Below, piece after piece: positions 1-8,279 of a stretch of DNA of 64,000 nucleotides (its first letter is position 1; each line of letters opens with the position of its first letter). The DNA is from Gammaproteobacteria bacterium (lineage in GTDB: Bacteria; Pseudomonadota; Gammaproteobacteria; Pseudomonadales; Pseudomonadaceae), in contig JAAYFD010000045.1 in assembly GCA_012728415.1 (NCBI GenBank), forward strand, positions 93,413 to 157,412, given 5' to 3'. Under the pieces are notes generated by a model that was not told the DNA's origin, did no database searches, and saw only the letters and a program-made list of their open reading frames with translations. A program made the position numbers and the translations under genes.

Positions 1-542
1 AGGATAACCTTGGGCTGCATCGCCAGCGTGCGGGCAATGGCCGCGCGCTGCTGCTGCCCGCCGGACAGCTGATTGGGGTAATTGTGGCGCTTGTCGGCAA
101 TGCCGACCTTGGCCAGCAGGGCTTCGGCGGCCTCTACGGCTTCGGCCTTGCTCTGGCCCAGCACCCGGCGCGGAGCCTCGATGATATTGTCGAGCACCGT
201 CATGTGCGGCCAAAGGTTGAAATTCTGAAACACGAAACCAACCTGGGTGCGCAGACGGTTGATCTGCTCGCTGCGTACAGCCTGCAGCGCTCCGGTTTTA
301 TCGGCTTTCAGCTGCAGCTCCTCGCCGGAGAAGAAAATCCGGCCCTGATGCGGGTGCTCCAGCAGGTTCAGGCAGCGCAAAAAGGTGGACTTGCCCGAAC
401 CGGACGAACCCAGAATGGAAATGACATCGCCGTCGTGGGCCGCCAGCGAAATACCCTTGATGACCTCAAGATCGCCATAGCTTTTGTGCAAATCGCGCAC
501 TTCCAGGGCCGGTGTTGCCGCGGCCGGAGTGGATTGCGTCAT
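1..542 (-). CDS. Amino-acid ABC transporter ATP-binding subunit (3' end beyond window)
   Basis: The reverse strand reads continuously from an ATG at 542 to the window edge, giving 180 codons of an ABC ATPase. Visible motifs are Walker A (GSSGSGKST, about residue 45), the Q-loop segment FQNFNLWPHMTVLDN, and the signature LSGGQQQRAAIARTLAMQP near the cut end. The wording of the Q-loop and signature is that of the GlnQ/HisP/AotP group, which powers periplasmic uptake of polar amino acids. Walker B and the C-terminus are missing because the window stops there. The membrane and binding-protein genes are not in view, so the substrate cannot be assigned. Confidence 0.93.
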   Translation of the reverse strand, partial: MTQSTPAAATPALEVRDLHKSYGDLEVIKGISLAAHDGDVISILGSSGSGKSTFLRCLNLLEHPHQGRIFFSGEELQLKADKTGALQAVRSEQINRLRTQVGFVFQNFNLWPHMTVLDNIIEAPRRVLGQSKAEAVEAAEALLAKVGIADKRHNYPNQLSGGQQQRAAIARTLAMQPKVI

Positions 543-991
543 AAATGACCTCGTAAAATCGGCCTGGTCAGGCGTGTGGCGTACCAGGTCCGGGCCAGCC
601 TGCACGAATACTATTGGCAACTGGCCACTATGCATGCATGAAATAAAGGTGCGATAGTGCCACTTTTAGTCATTTTTTGGAAGCTGCAGCAGGGAAATAA
701 AAGTGGCCTACCCGCCTGGAGGGCTGCCGCAGAGCCCGGGCCGGGTACTGGCCCGTGTATTTTGCACCCCAAATGCCTGATGCCAGCGACTCTGGCAGCG
801 GCCACGCCCGCGTACTGTTTCTGAGGACAGCTGCTCCTGCTGGCTGCGGCAAAAGCGAGTCCGGACAGCAGCATCCGGGCGCTTGCATGTACAGGCAGCT
901 TCGCGCTGCACCCCGGCTGCTTGCCCGGCGGGAAACCGCCCCGCTCGTGCACCTGCTTGCAACCATCCTGCCTGCCCCGTGTTGCCGGGCA
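543..991. other. Intergenic region with no recognised gene
   Basis: About 450 bp lie between the ABC ATPase start and the hexR stop, both on the minus strand. The part near the ATPase (600-690) is AT-richer and should hold its promoter, but no convincing -35/-10 pair or terminator was found. The rest is GC-rich, and its short open frames on both strands lack ribosome binding sites and recognisable content. Confidence 0.5.
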
Positions 992-1873
992 TTACTGGCC
1001 CGTCTGGTCACCCGCCGGGCGGAGTGCAGCCTTGGGTGACAGGCGCAGGGTCCGCAGGCTGCGCTTGACGCTTTTCAGATGATCGACCAGGTCCGGGCCG
1101 CGTGCCATCGCAACACCCATCGCCAATACATCGATCACCACCAGGTGGGCAATGCGCGAGGTCAGCGGAGTATAGATTTCGGTGTCTTCCTGCACATCAA
1201 TCGCCAGGTTTACCGTGGCCAGCTCGGCCAGCGGCGTCTGGCTGGGGCACAGGGTAATCAGGCCGGCACCGGTTTCCCGCACCAGGTTGGCGGTGGTCAG
1301 CAGGTCCCGGGAGCGGCCCGACTGGGAAATGCAAATGGCGACATCGCCCGGTTTCAAGGTCACCGCCGACATGGCCTGCATGTGCGGGTCGCTGTAGGCA
1401 GCGGCTGTCAACAACAAGCGAAAAAACTTGTGCTGGGCATCTGCCGCCACCGCCCCGGATGCGCCAAACCCATAGAACTCAACCCGTGGCGCAGCCGCCA
1501 TCATGCCGATGGCCTGCTCCAGCGCTTCGGTGTCCAGGCTTTCACGCACATCAATCAATGTGTGCAGGGTCGTATCGAAGATTTTCAGAGCGACATCGGC
1601 CACCCGGTCTTCTTCATGAATGGCAAACTGGCCGAAGCTGGCACCGGCCACCAGGCTTTGCGCCAGCTTGAGCTTCAGGTCCTGAAAGCCCTGGCAACCA
1701 ATGGCACGGCAAAACCGCACAATGGTGGGCTCACTGACACCCACCGCCTGGGCAACATCCGCCATGGAGCTGTGCATCACCAAAGCCGGCTCGCTGAGCA
1801 CATACTCGGCGACTTTCAGCTCGGATTTGCGCAGCTCGGGACGGGTTTCCTTGATGTGATTTAACAGGTTCAC
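992..1873 (-). CDS. hexR: HexR-like RpiR-family transcriptional regulator
   Basis: 293 residues. The N-terminal helix-turn-helix (about residues 1-77) contains VSEPTIVRFCRAIG, the hallmark of RpiR regulators. A SIS sugar-phosphate-binding domain follows (about 120-260) with FGASGAVAADAQHKFFR and ISQSGRSRDLL. HexR proteins control central carbohydrate genes (zwf, edd, gap) and release DNA on binding the Entner-Doudoroff intermediate KDPG. That role is inferred here from family resemblance; zwf/edd genes are not nearby. The start is GTG at 1873, chosen for the AGGGAG ribosome binding site just upstream. A partial copy of the 5' end of this gene lies at 3.05-3.14 kb. The C-terminal tail is slightly long for the family. 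Confidence 0.85.
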   Translation of the reverse strand: MNLLNHIKETRPELRKSELKVAEYVLSEPALVMHSSMADVAQAVGVSEPTIVRFCRAIGCQGFQDLKLKLAQSLVAGASFGQFAIHEEDRVADVALKIFDTTLHTLIDVRESLDTEALEQAIGMMAAAPRVEFYGFGASGAVAADAQHKFFRLLLTAAAYSDPHMQAMSAVTLKPGDVAICISQSGRSRDLLTTANLVRETGAGLITLCPSQTPLAELATVNLAIDVQEDTEIYTPLTSRIAHLVVIDVLAMGVAMARGPDLVDHLKSVKRSLRTLRLSPKAALRPAGDQTGQ

Positions 1874-1901
1874 GCTGCTCCCTCAATGTAAAGTGCCTGG
1901 C

Positions 1902-1927
1902 TGTAGTGGCTGAGATCTTACACTACA
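1902..1927. promoter_or_regulatory. Possible operator: TGTAGT / ACTACA inverted repeat upstream of hexR
   Basis: TGTAGT (1902-1907) and ACTACA (1922-1927) form a 6-bp inverted repeat with a 14-bp spacer, 29 bp upstream of the hexR start. RpiR regulators often autoregulate through such dyads, but this does not match the published TTGT-N7/8-ACAA HexR consensus well, so it is a weak candidate. Confidence 0.3.
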
Positions 1928-1977
1928 TAGACATATCACGCTTGAGAAAAGGACACAGCCCCAGGCAGGACGGAAGT

Positions 1978-2044
1978 TCAAAGGCGACAAAAACCGGGGA
2001 GCCCGGCATACGCAAAGCAAAGCGCACCTGCTCCTTTGTCCTGG
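1978..2044. repeat. Copy 1 of a 67-bp direct repeat containing a terminator-like hairpin
   Basis: This stretch is nearly identical to 4298-4365 (one extra A and a few substitutions in the second copy). Each copy lies directly 3' of a minus-strand gene: the SDR gene here and a glycosyltransferase there. It contains a CCGGG-GAG-CCCGG hairpin followed by T's on the minus strand. Repeats this similar in a non-coding stretch point to a recent duplication. Confidence 0.85.
1989..2006 (-). terminator. Rho-independent terminator after the SDR gene
   Basis: On the minus strand, CCGGG-CTC-CCCGG is followed by five T's, about 40 bp past the SDR stop codon. The stem is short but GC-pure. It also separates that gene from hexR. 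Confidence 0.6.
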
Positions 2045-2908
2045 TTACCTCCTAATCACTTTACGCGTCAACCCTTTGCCATTAAAGGGTCTGGGGTCAT
2101 AACCAAAGTCACGCATTGCAGGACGGTTGTCTACGGTCTGGTTTTTTTGGGCGCGATCAAGCAAGCCCACATCCCAGTCAGGCCGTATTTTCAAAATCCG
2201 GGCAGCATCAATAACAGGCCGCAACAACCACGACGGAACAGAGTACACCCTGGCCCGCTTACCATTATCTGTCAGGACTCTTTCTGCCAGCTGTCGTAAT
2301 GTTATCTGTGCACGCCCGCCCAGCTCGTAGCACCTTCCGATAGTCTTGTCATGATCAATGCAGCCCACAATGGCCTGCGCCACATCAGCCACATGAACCG
2401 GCTGTCGCAAGCCCAGCGCTCTGCCAGGTACCAGCAAAAAGCCAAAACGGCGAGCAAGTTTTTGCAAAACGGCAACAGTGCCATCACGTCCGGCTCCGTA
2501 CAACATGGCAGGGCGCAGCAAAGTTAATTGATGTCCTTTTCGGCGCGCCATCATGATGACCTGTTTTTCTGCATTCTTCAGCTTTTCGGCCAGCTTGCGC
2601 TCTGCCGGGCTGGCCGAGCTGGCCTTGTGCCGTACGCTACAGGTGCTAATGGCAATGACCCGCATCGGATGAGCATGCTCCAGCACAGGAGCCAGCAAGG
2701 CAAGAGGCGCCAGATGAATCAGGTGTGTAACCGTTTCGTCAATTTTATAGACCTCGGACAAATCTGCACGCTGCCAGGCAACCCCGCGCACCTCGGCCTG
2801 CGGCTTCCTCGACCAGGCATTGACCCGAAAGAACCTGTCTGGCAACAGCTCCAGCAAAGGCCCGCCTATTTGCGAGCTGGCACCAGTTACCACACATTCA
2901 ACATTCAT
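2045..2908 (-). CDS. Atypical SDR / NAD(P)-binding epimerase-like protein
   Basis: 287 residues. A Rossmann start (VTGASSQIGGPLLELL, about residues 7-22) and later segments LLRPAMLYGAGRDG and PVHVADVAQAIVGC follow the layout of extended SDR enzymes and NAD-dependent epimerases. The usual catalytic Tyr-x3-Lys is not visible: the matching segment reads SPAERKLAEKLKNAEKQ, with Lys but no Tyr. The protein may therefore bind NAD(P)H without epimerase chemistry, as NmrA- or YbjT-like proteins do. The gene sits between hexR and a duplicated hexR fragment, so it may have arrived with the rearrangement. Start ATG at 2908. Substrate unknown. Confidence 0.75.
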   Translation of the reverse strand: MNVECVVTGASSQIGGPLLELLPDRFFRVNAWSRKPQAEVRGVAWQRADLSEVYKIDETVTHLIHLAPLALLAPVLEHAHPMRVIAISTCSVRHKASSASPAERKLAEKLKNAEKQVIMMARRKGHQLTLLRPAMLYGAGRDGTVAVLQKLARRFGFLLVPGRALGLRQPVHVADVAQAIVGCIDHDKTIGRCYELGGRAQITLRQLAERVLTDNGKRARVYSVPSWLLRPVIDAARILKIRPDWDVGLLDRAQKNQTVDNRPAMRDFGYDPRPFNGKGLTRKVIRR

Positions 2909-3008
2909 ACCTGTTGCCCCAACATCAGTTTATGAAAATCCTTGATTAAATGATTGTACGGGTAAAAACGCTGAATAATCACCTGCGTTGCCGGCAGGCT
3001 CTCAAAAG

Positions 3009-3110
3009 TCAGCCTGGAGCTTCCCTTGCTGCTTGCAAGCTGCCTTTGACTATCAACTCGGACTTACGCAGCTCCGGACGGGTTCCCTTGATGTGAATTA
3101 ACAGGCTCAC
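3009..3110 (-). pseudogene. Duplicated 5' fragment of hexR
   Basis: From a GTG at 3110 the minus strand encodes about 20 residues nearly matching the HexR N-terminus (LLIHIKGTRPELRKSEL against LLNHIKETRPELRKSEL), then 13 unrelated residues and a TGA. The hexR ribosome binding site and leader are copied too; the whole duplicated block is 3048-3141 and matches 1811-1905. No DNA-binding domain remains, so this is a non-functional copy. It may still carry promoter activity. Confidence 0.85.
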
Positions 3111-3141
3111 GCTGCTCCCTCAATGTATAGTGCCTGACTGT
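3048..3141. repeat. Duplicate of the hexR start region (matches 1811-1905)
   Basis: About 94 bp matching the hexR translation start, ribosome binding site and roughly 30 bp of upstream DNA, with around ten substitutions and a one-base gap. The match ends where the IS1380 relic begins, so the insertion sequence landed just upstream of this copy. Confidence 0.85.
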
Positions 3142-4297
3142 AACCCGCCTTATTCATGATAACTTGCACAGAATCAAAGAAGGCGAGCGGTTTATCTTTT
3201 ATAATCAACAAGTTCTGACAAGAATTTGATTAGAGAGGGCCGCTCGCCATGGGTGAAACAATACCGACCTGGAAACCAACCTGCAACTCATCTGTTTCTA
3301 TCCCGTTAAGCAAGCGCAAAACCAGCAGTGATGGTGGAGCTTTTTGCTTCGTGAAGTCATGGACCGAAGCGGCGTATGTGAGCGGCTTGGGCAGCAGTTG
3401 CAGGACCATCGTGACCCGTCCAAAGTGCACACAGCCTGACCAGTCAACTGCGCACGCTGATGATCCAGCAAGCTCAGGGCTGGGATGACCTGAGCGATGC
3501 CGGGCTCCTCAGTGAAGATCCGGTATTCCGGTTGGCCTGCAGCGATCAAGTGCCACGCCATTGACGCAACAGCGCCCTTCCCAGCCCACGCTATCCCGTT
3601 TGTTAAACCTGTTGGCCCAGGATGCCAACCTGGATGTGTTGCACGATGGTTTGCTGGAGCTGGCCATGTGGCGCCTGTCTTCCATGCATGGCGGCAAGCC
3701 ACTGTCAGTAATCACCCTGGACGCCCCATCGAAACCTTTGGCAATCAGGCAGGTACTGGCTACAACCGCTATGTGGGTTGCACCCATTACTCACCACTGG
3801 TTGCCTCCATTGCTGAAACCGGCGATAGGGTCGGTGGGTTGCTGCGCGAGGGCAACTGCGGTAATGCCAGTCGTGCAGACCAGTGAATTCCCAAACTGGT
3901 TGAGCGTATTCGTCAAACCACGGGTTCCAGTGTTCAGGTTCGCTTTGATGCCGGTTTTACCGGAGATCCGACGCTTGCAGCACTGGATCGGGCCAATATT
4001 CCGTTTGTAGGCCGAATCAAGAGCAATGCAGTACTGGAGCGCGAGGCCGCGCATTACCTGAGGCGTCCACCAGACAGACCACCTCTGGGGCCGCGAGAGT
4101 GGTGTCACGCGTTTTACTACAAAGCAGAAAACTGGGACCAACACCGCCGCATTGTGCTGGTGGTCAGTGAGCGACCTGACGACCTGTTTTTACATCATTT
4201 TTTCTGGTGACCAGCCTGGATGCGAATGACTGGCATAGCGATGAAGTTCTGAAGCTGTACCGCAAACGCGGCAAGGCCGAAGGCCACATGGCTGAGC
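3142..4297 (+). mobile_element. IS1380-family insertion sequence relic
   Basis: The element appears to begin right after the hexR duplicate with CCCGCCTTATTCATG, which resembles an IS1380-type end, and carries one degraded transposase on the plus strand. The right end is lost: similarity breaks at the 67-bp repeat at 4298. No matching terminal repeat or target duplication could be identified, as expected for a truncated copy. The boundaries are estimates. Confidence 0.7.
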
Positions 4298-4300
4298 TCA
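3249..4300 (+). pseudogene. IS1380-family transposase, frameshifted and truncated
   Basis: The DDE transposase can be rebuilt only by changing frame several times. It starts at the ATG at 3249; then QQAQGWDDLSDAGLLSEDPVFR (split across frames near 3460-3530), SRLLNLLAQDANLDVLHDG (3590-3650), VRFDAGFTGDPTLAALDRA (about 3935-3990), and RGKAEGHMAELK (about 4265-4300). The last matches the conserved YRxRGxAExHMxEL block of the family. At least one in-frame stop (near 3884) and several frameshifts rule out activity. The C-terminal region after AELK is missing, replaced by the duplicated terminator segment. Confidence 0.85.
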
Positions 4301-4365
4301 AAGGCGACAAAAAACCGGGGGGGCCGGCATACGCAAAGCAAAGCGCACCTGCTCCTTTGTCCTGG
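4298..4365. repeat. Copy 2 of the 67-bp direct repeat
   Basis: Nearly identical to 1978-2044. It joins the truncated transposase on the left to the 3' flank of the glycosyltransferase gene on the right. In this copy the hairpin is degraded (CCGG, five G's, CCGG, then six T's on the minus strand) but may still terminate the glycosyltransferase transcript. Confidence 0.8.
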
Positions 4366-4384
4366 CCTGTTTTATGCCCTGGGA

Positions 4385-5824
4385 TCATCTGTTTTCCCGA
4401 CCATTATCCGCAACTGGCGGCTCGTGCAAGGGCGCACGGCTGATCAGCCGTTTCAATTGGCGCTGCCACGTATAAGGAATCAGCTTGACCAGTGGTGCCA
4501 GCATGGGGGAATACTTCAGGCGCAGCAAAAGGCGCAACAAGCGGTCACGCCACTGACTCGCTTCGGGCAGCCCTTCAACCAGCGCTTGGCTGATCTGCCA
4601 GCCAGTCAATGGGGGCAGCTTTTCACATGGGCTTTGCTCATTCACCAGCAAATAACCATTTGCCGATGCTGTATAAAATGTTTTTGATTTTGTGTTACGC
4701 CAAGAAAACATCAACCCACGCTTAGCCTGATGTCGCTCACGCACAGCCAGCAACACCCCCAGCCACTCCGATACTGACAGCTCGACATCACATAGCCAGC
4801 TTAGTGGCCGGTGCTGCAAGCGTTCCGGAAACACCCCTATATTGGTAGCCACTATTGGCAGCCCCGCTACAAGGCCCGCACTCAGGGTGTAGCTCCAGGT
4901 TTCTGGATGCTGAGCAGGAAGCCACAGCACATGCGGGTCAATTGTCTCAAGCAAACCAGGTACCTGACGGTCTTCGTAACTGCCGTGTTTAATGATGTAG
5001 CCTGGCAAATGCACGTGGCAGCTACCCAGCAAATGAAACTCGAAGGGCATGCCCGCCTTATGAGCCTGGCGGGCAACACGAGCCAGCACCTGAGCTCCTT
5101 TTTCGGCGCTCAACATGCCCAGGCACAACACACGCAACGGCTGGTCTGCGGACAAGGGTCTTGTATAGGGTGCCGGGTATTCACCCTGCAACAATTCTGC
5201 TTCGGGATGTGGCTGATATAGCAGCCTGTGCGTACCAAGCTCAGGAAAGTACTGACAAACACGCCCATGCATGGCTCTTGACGGCACAAACACCCTGCGC
5301 GCCGCACTTGCCAACTGGTACAGGCATCTTGACTCCCACCTTTTTTTGCCGCCAAAACATCGTTGTACTCGCACCAGCCACTTCAGCTCCTCCGCGTCAG
5401 TGCAGTCATCTCCACTCACATGACTAAAAATACAATGGTCATGTAGAGTCAAGTCAAACTCTGGCATCTTCCTTAAAAAAACAGGCCAAAAATCAGCCGG
5501 CCAGTTGAATACATGATGTACATGCACTTGCACAATACCCAGCTGAGCCACAAACCGCCAAAACAGCTCCTGCTGTGCAGGCCACTGAAATGCCAAGTGG
5601 GCCTCGCTCTCATCCTTCGTCAAGCCGGGTATGACAAAGCGCAACACAACCCCGTCAGGAATCACCTGAACCACGTGAGCCCTGTCACGCAGCGCACGGC
5701 TTACCTCCGCCAAATGCCGGGCCACACCACCGCCCATGGCGTGAGTCAACACCAGCAGCTTGGGCAGCGGGCTGTCTATAAACCGGGTAATTTGTTTGCT
5801 GGCCACCTGTTGCTCACTCATCAT
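4385..5824 (-). CDS. GT-B glycosyltransferase (GT4-like), last gene after gspD
   Basis: 479 residues. The N-terminal half opens with LVLTHAMGGGVARHLAEVS, the glycine-rich acceptor-side motif of GT4-type enzymes. The C-terminal half has LRVLCLGMLSAEKGAQVLARV and HPETWSYTLSAGLVAGLPIV, the donor-sugar nucleotide site with the conserved Glu. The C-terminal half of the 1110-residue protein at 16.6-19.9 kb shares this plan and near-identical blocks (PETWSYTL; GVFPERL/GAFPERL), so the two are paralogues. It lies 235 bp downstream of gspD on the same strand and is probably in the same transcription unit. Expected to be cytoplasmic and to build a surface glycan; donor and acceptor unknown. Confidence 0.85.
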   Translation of the reverse strand: MMSEQQVASKQITRFIDSPLPKLLVLTHAMGGGVARHLAEVSRALRDRAHVVQVIPDGVVLRFVIPGLTKDESEAHLAFQWPAQQELFWRFVAQLGIVQVHVHHVFNWPADFWPVFLRKMPEFDLTLHDHCIFSHVSGDDCTDAEELKWLVRVQRCFGGKKRWESRCLYQLASAARRVFVPSRAMHGRVCQYFPELGTHRLLYQPHPEAELLQGEYPAPYTRPLSADQPLRVLCLGMLSAEKGAQVLARVARQAHKAGMPFEFHLLGSCHVHLPGYIIKHGSYEDRQVPGLLETIDPHVLWLPAQHPETWSYTLSAGLVAGLPIVATNIGVFPERLQHRPLSWLCDVELSVSEWLGVLLAVRERHQAKRGLMFSWRNTKSKTFYTASANGYLLVNEQSPCEKLPPLTGWQISQALVEGLPEASQWRDRLLRLLLRLKYSPMLAPLVKLIPYTWQRQLKRLISRAPLHEPPVADNGRENR

Positions 5825-6058
5825 GTTCTGCTAACGGACTGGCTAACCAGTAACCCGGGGAAGCACAGAGCAGGCAAACCCGCCGTACCGCACTGCACAG
5901 GCTCCGGCTGTCCTGCACCTGATAGCGCCCATAGCTTGATCCGGTGCTTTCCCCAAGTGCTGATTGCACCAGCCCCTACGGCATCCACTATAAAATTGCG
6001 GATTTTATGCAGCACACCAGTCTTCAACCCGCATCGCGGTAAAAGCCAAACGGGTCAA
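5825..6058. other. Spacer between gspD and the glycosyltransferase
   Basis: 234 bp with no convincing gene. A 7-bp perfect inverted repeat (ATAAAAT-N5-ATTTTAT) lies at 5990-6008. A 68-codon frame beginning with TTG at 6027 overlaps the glycosyltransferase start as ATGA, but it has no clear ribosome binding site and no recognisable content. Confidence 0.5.
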
Positions 6059-8239
6059 TCAGCGGGCGGAAGGGTTCCAGACGGTACTGCCTTCTTCTTT
6101 CTTGACCCTGTTAGCACTAAATTCCTGCCGAAACGCCTCAGTGACGCCCTGCATCTTGTTGCGGAATTCGTCACCGATTTTAGCAAAGTCCTGGTATTGG
6201 TTAACCGCCCGCGGGCTTATGGTGATCAACAGCTCGGTCCGGTTGGAGCCATCAGTTTTAGTGCCAAAAAGACCACCCACTATAGGCAGCTTGTGTAAAA
6301 ACGGCACACCACTATCGCCCTCATCCTGATTGTCCTGAATCAGTCCTCCCAAGATAATGGTATCACCGCTCTGGATGGCCACGGTGCTTTCAATACTGCG
6401 TTTCAGGAACGACCGCTGGCCAGTCGCTGCATCTGTTGCCCCAACATCGGTAACCTCCTGCATGATGTCCATAATCACCAACCCGCCGTTATTGACCCGC
6501 GGCTTCACTTTAAGTTGCACACCCGTATCCTTCAGCTCCACGTTCTGGGTCAGCACCCCCGTATTGGATGTATTGACGGTCTGGCTGGTCTGGATCGGCT
6601 GCTGGTTACCCACCTGGATGTTGGCCTCTTTGTTGTCCTGCACAAGCACCGATGGCGACGACAAAGACTTGACCTTGGAGCGGGTTGACAGCGCATTAAT
6701 CACAGCCCGCCAGTCAGAGCCTGAAAACAGGTAGGAAAACCCGGGCACGGAGCGGCTTACAGTCCCGGCATCATTCATCGACAGCAGCCCGCCCTTATTA
6801 TTCAGGCCATCCACCCCGCCCTTGGAGTTAAAAAACCACTCCACACCATAGCTCAGCTCATCCTTCAGGGTGACCTCCCAAATGGAGACCTCAATCAGCA
6901 CCTGGGATGGCAGCTTGTCGATTTTTGACAGTGCAGCGCGAATGCTGCGCCACTCCTTGGCCGACGCCATGACCAGCAAGCTGTTATTTGCCTCATCGGC
7001 TACAATCCGCGCTCCGCCCTGCGTGGTTGTACTGCTGACACCACTGGATGAACTGCTTTTTTTACTGCTGTCAGAGGTGCTTGCTTCGCTGGTTTCCAGG
7101 CCCGGCGCCACCCGCCCCGAAGTGCTGGAGCTGCTCGAAGTGCCTCCTGTTCCAGAAAAAATCTGGCCAAGCAAGTCAGCAATCGCCTTGGCTTCGCCAT
7201 TTTCGACGGTGTACACATACAGCTGGGCACCGGTCTGTTCATCGTCATCACCAAGGCCCACTGCATCAAGCCGCTTGACCCAGGTGCTGACTGTATTGAG
7301 CTGGCTGGTATTGGGGGCGACAACCATTACGCTGTTGATTTCTTCCAGCGCAATCAAGCGGGTCGAGCTGGCCAGACCGGCCAGCTCGGGGTTGCCGATC
7401 ATCTTTTCGATTCGCTCAACCAGCATGCCTGCATCCAGGTTGGCGACCTCATAAATGCCAAACGACATGCCACTAAGAACATCCACATCCATCATTTTCA
7501 GCGTGCGCAGCGCATTTTGCATCTGGGGGGCAGAAGCACCCAGCATCAGGATGTTACGCAGGGGGTCGACACGCAAAATATTTTGCTGCAGCCCCAGCGG
7601 GGTAAGTATTTTTTCGGCCTCAAGCACAGACAAGTAGTGCAGCGGAATAATTCGCACGCTATAGCCGCGGGTTGATACCGCCTCGCGCAGGGCCACAGGA
7701 ATTTCGCGGCGCAGGTGTTCAGACTGGCCGATACGGTAAATTCCATTGTCGCCCTTCACCATGGCAATGCCCTGCACCTCCAGGGCCGACTCAAGCATGT
7801 CAAAAAGGGCTGCTTCTGGTACAGGATCAGTAGATATCAAGGAGATTTGACCCTGCACCTCTCCTTCCAGCGAATAAGGAACTTTCAAAAAATCGCCAAG
7901 GATAGCTTCAAGCACTGCACCTACAGGTGCGTTCTCAAACGAAACCTTGACCATTTCACCCTGCTCGGCCGAAGCAGGCTTTACCCGCTGCAGCTCAACA
8001 GACGTGTTGACAAAACTACCGGTCCCCCTGTGCTCCAGCAGGGTACGGCCTTCTGTTTTTTTGTCTGGCGAATCATCCAGTATCTGCGCAGCCTCTTTAC
8101 TGCCTATCTTTACCAAAGAAACAGGTTCTTGCACTTGATTTGTCTGCAGTGAGCTACAGGCTGTCAGCCAGATACAGACGCAAGCCAGGGTCAGTTTTTT
8201 CAGGCCAAATCCGGCCTTTGCGGGTTCGCTTAACAACAT
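6059..8239 (-). CDS. gspD: T2SS outer-membrane secretin GspD
   Basis: 726 residues, the ring-forming outer-membrane channel through which folded exoproteins leave. A lipoprotein-type signal (LACVCIWLTACSS, lipobox LTAC at about residue 28) suggests self-piloting to the outer membrane. N0-N3 domains follow (N1-N2 motif VRIIPLHYLSVLEAEKIL), then a Ser-rich insert in the N3 region (SSSSSTSG ... SSKKSSSSSG, about residues 360-405), and the secretin core with LKVKPRVNNGGLVIMDI and GDTIILGGLIQD. It is the last gsp gene, 40 bp after gspN. Start ATG at 8239. Most secretins lack so long a Ser tract, although serine-rich N3 inserts are known in Pseudomonas and Xanthomonas relatives. Confidence 0.97.
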   Translation of the reverse strand: MLLSEPAKAGFGLKKLTLACVCIWLTACSSLQTNQVQEPVSLVKIGSKEAAQILDDSPDKKTEGRTLLEHRGTGSFVNTSVELQRVKPASAEQGEMVKVSFENAPVGAVLEAILGDFLKVPYSLEGEVQGQISLISTDPVPEAALFDMLESALEVQGIAMVKGDNGIYRIGQSEHLRREIPVALREAVSTRGYSVRIIPLHYLSVLEAEKILTPLGLQQNILRVDPLRNILMLGASAPQMQNALRTLKMMDVDVLSGMSFGIYEVANLDAGMLVERIEKMIGNPELAGLASSTRLIALEEINSVMVVAPNTSQLNTVSTWVKRLDAVGLGDDDEQTGAQLYVYTVENGEAKAIADLLGQIFSGTGGTSSSSSTSGRVAPGLETSEASTSDSSKKSSSSSGVSSTTTQGGARIVADEANNSLLVMASAKEWRSIRAALSKIDKLPSQVLIEVSIWEVTLKDELSYGVEWFFNSKGGVDGLNNKGGLLSMNDAGTVSRSVPGFSYLFSGSDWRAVINALSTRSKVKSLSSPSVLVQDNKEANIQVGNQQPIQTSQTVNTSNTGVLTQNVELKDTGVQLKVKPRVNNGGLVIMDIMQEVTDVGATDAATGQRSFLKRSIESTVAIQSGDTIILGGLIQDNQDEGDSGVPFLHKLPIVGGLFGTKTDGSNRTELLITISPRAVNQYQDFAKIGDEFRNKMQGVTEAFRQEFSANRVKKEEGSTVWNPSAR

Positions 8240-8279
8240 GATGGTTTCTCTCGATTTATTCTTTGCAGCTGTTCAAGGC

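Noticed and set aside
630..665. Sigma-54-like TGGCAC upstream of the ABC ATPase on the minus strand
   Set aside because: The second half (TTGCA) is not at the required distance; the GG-GC spacing is not 12 bp.
611..1068. Several 60-110 codon frames on both strands before hexR
   Set aside because: Cys/Ala/Gly/Arg-rich translations typical of GC-rich non-coding DNA; overlapping one another and without ribosome binding sites.
5821..6027. 68-codon frame between gspD and the glycosyltransferase, overlapping the latter as ATGA
   Set aside because: Starts with TTG, has no convincing ribosome binding site and no recognisable content; kept as spacer only.
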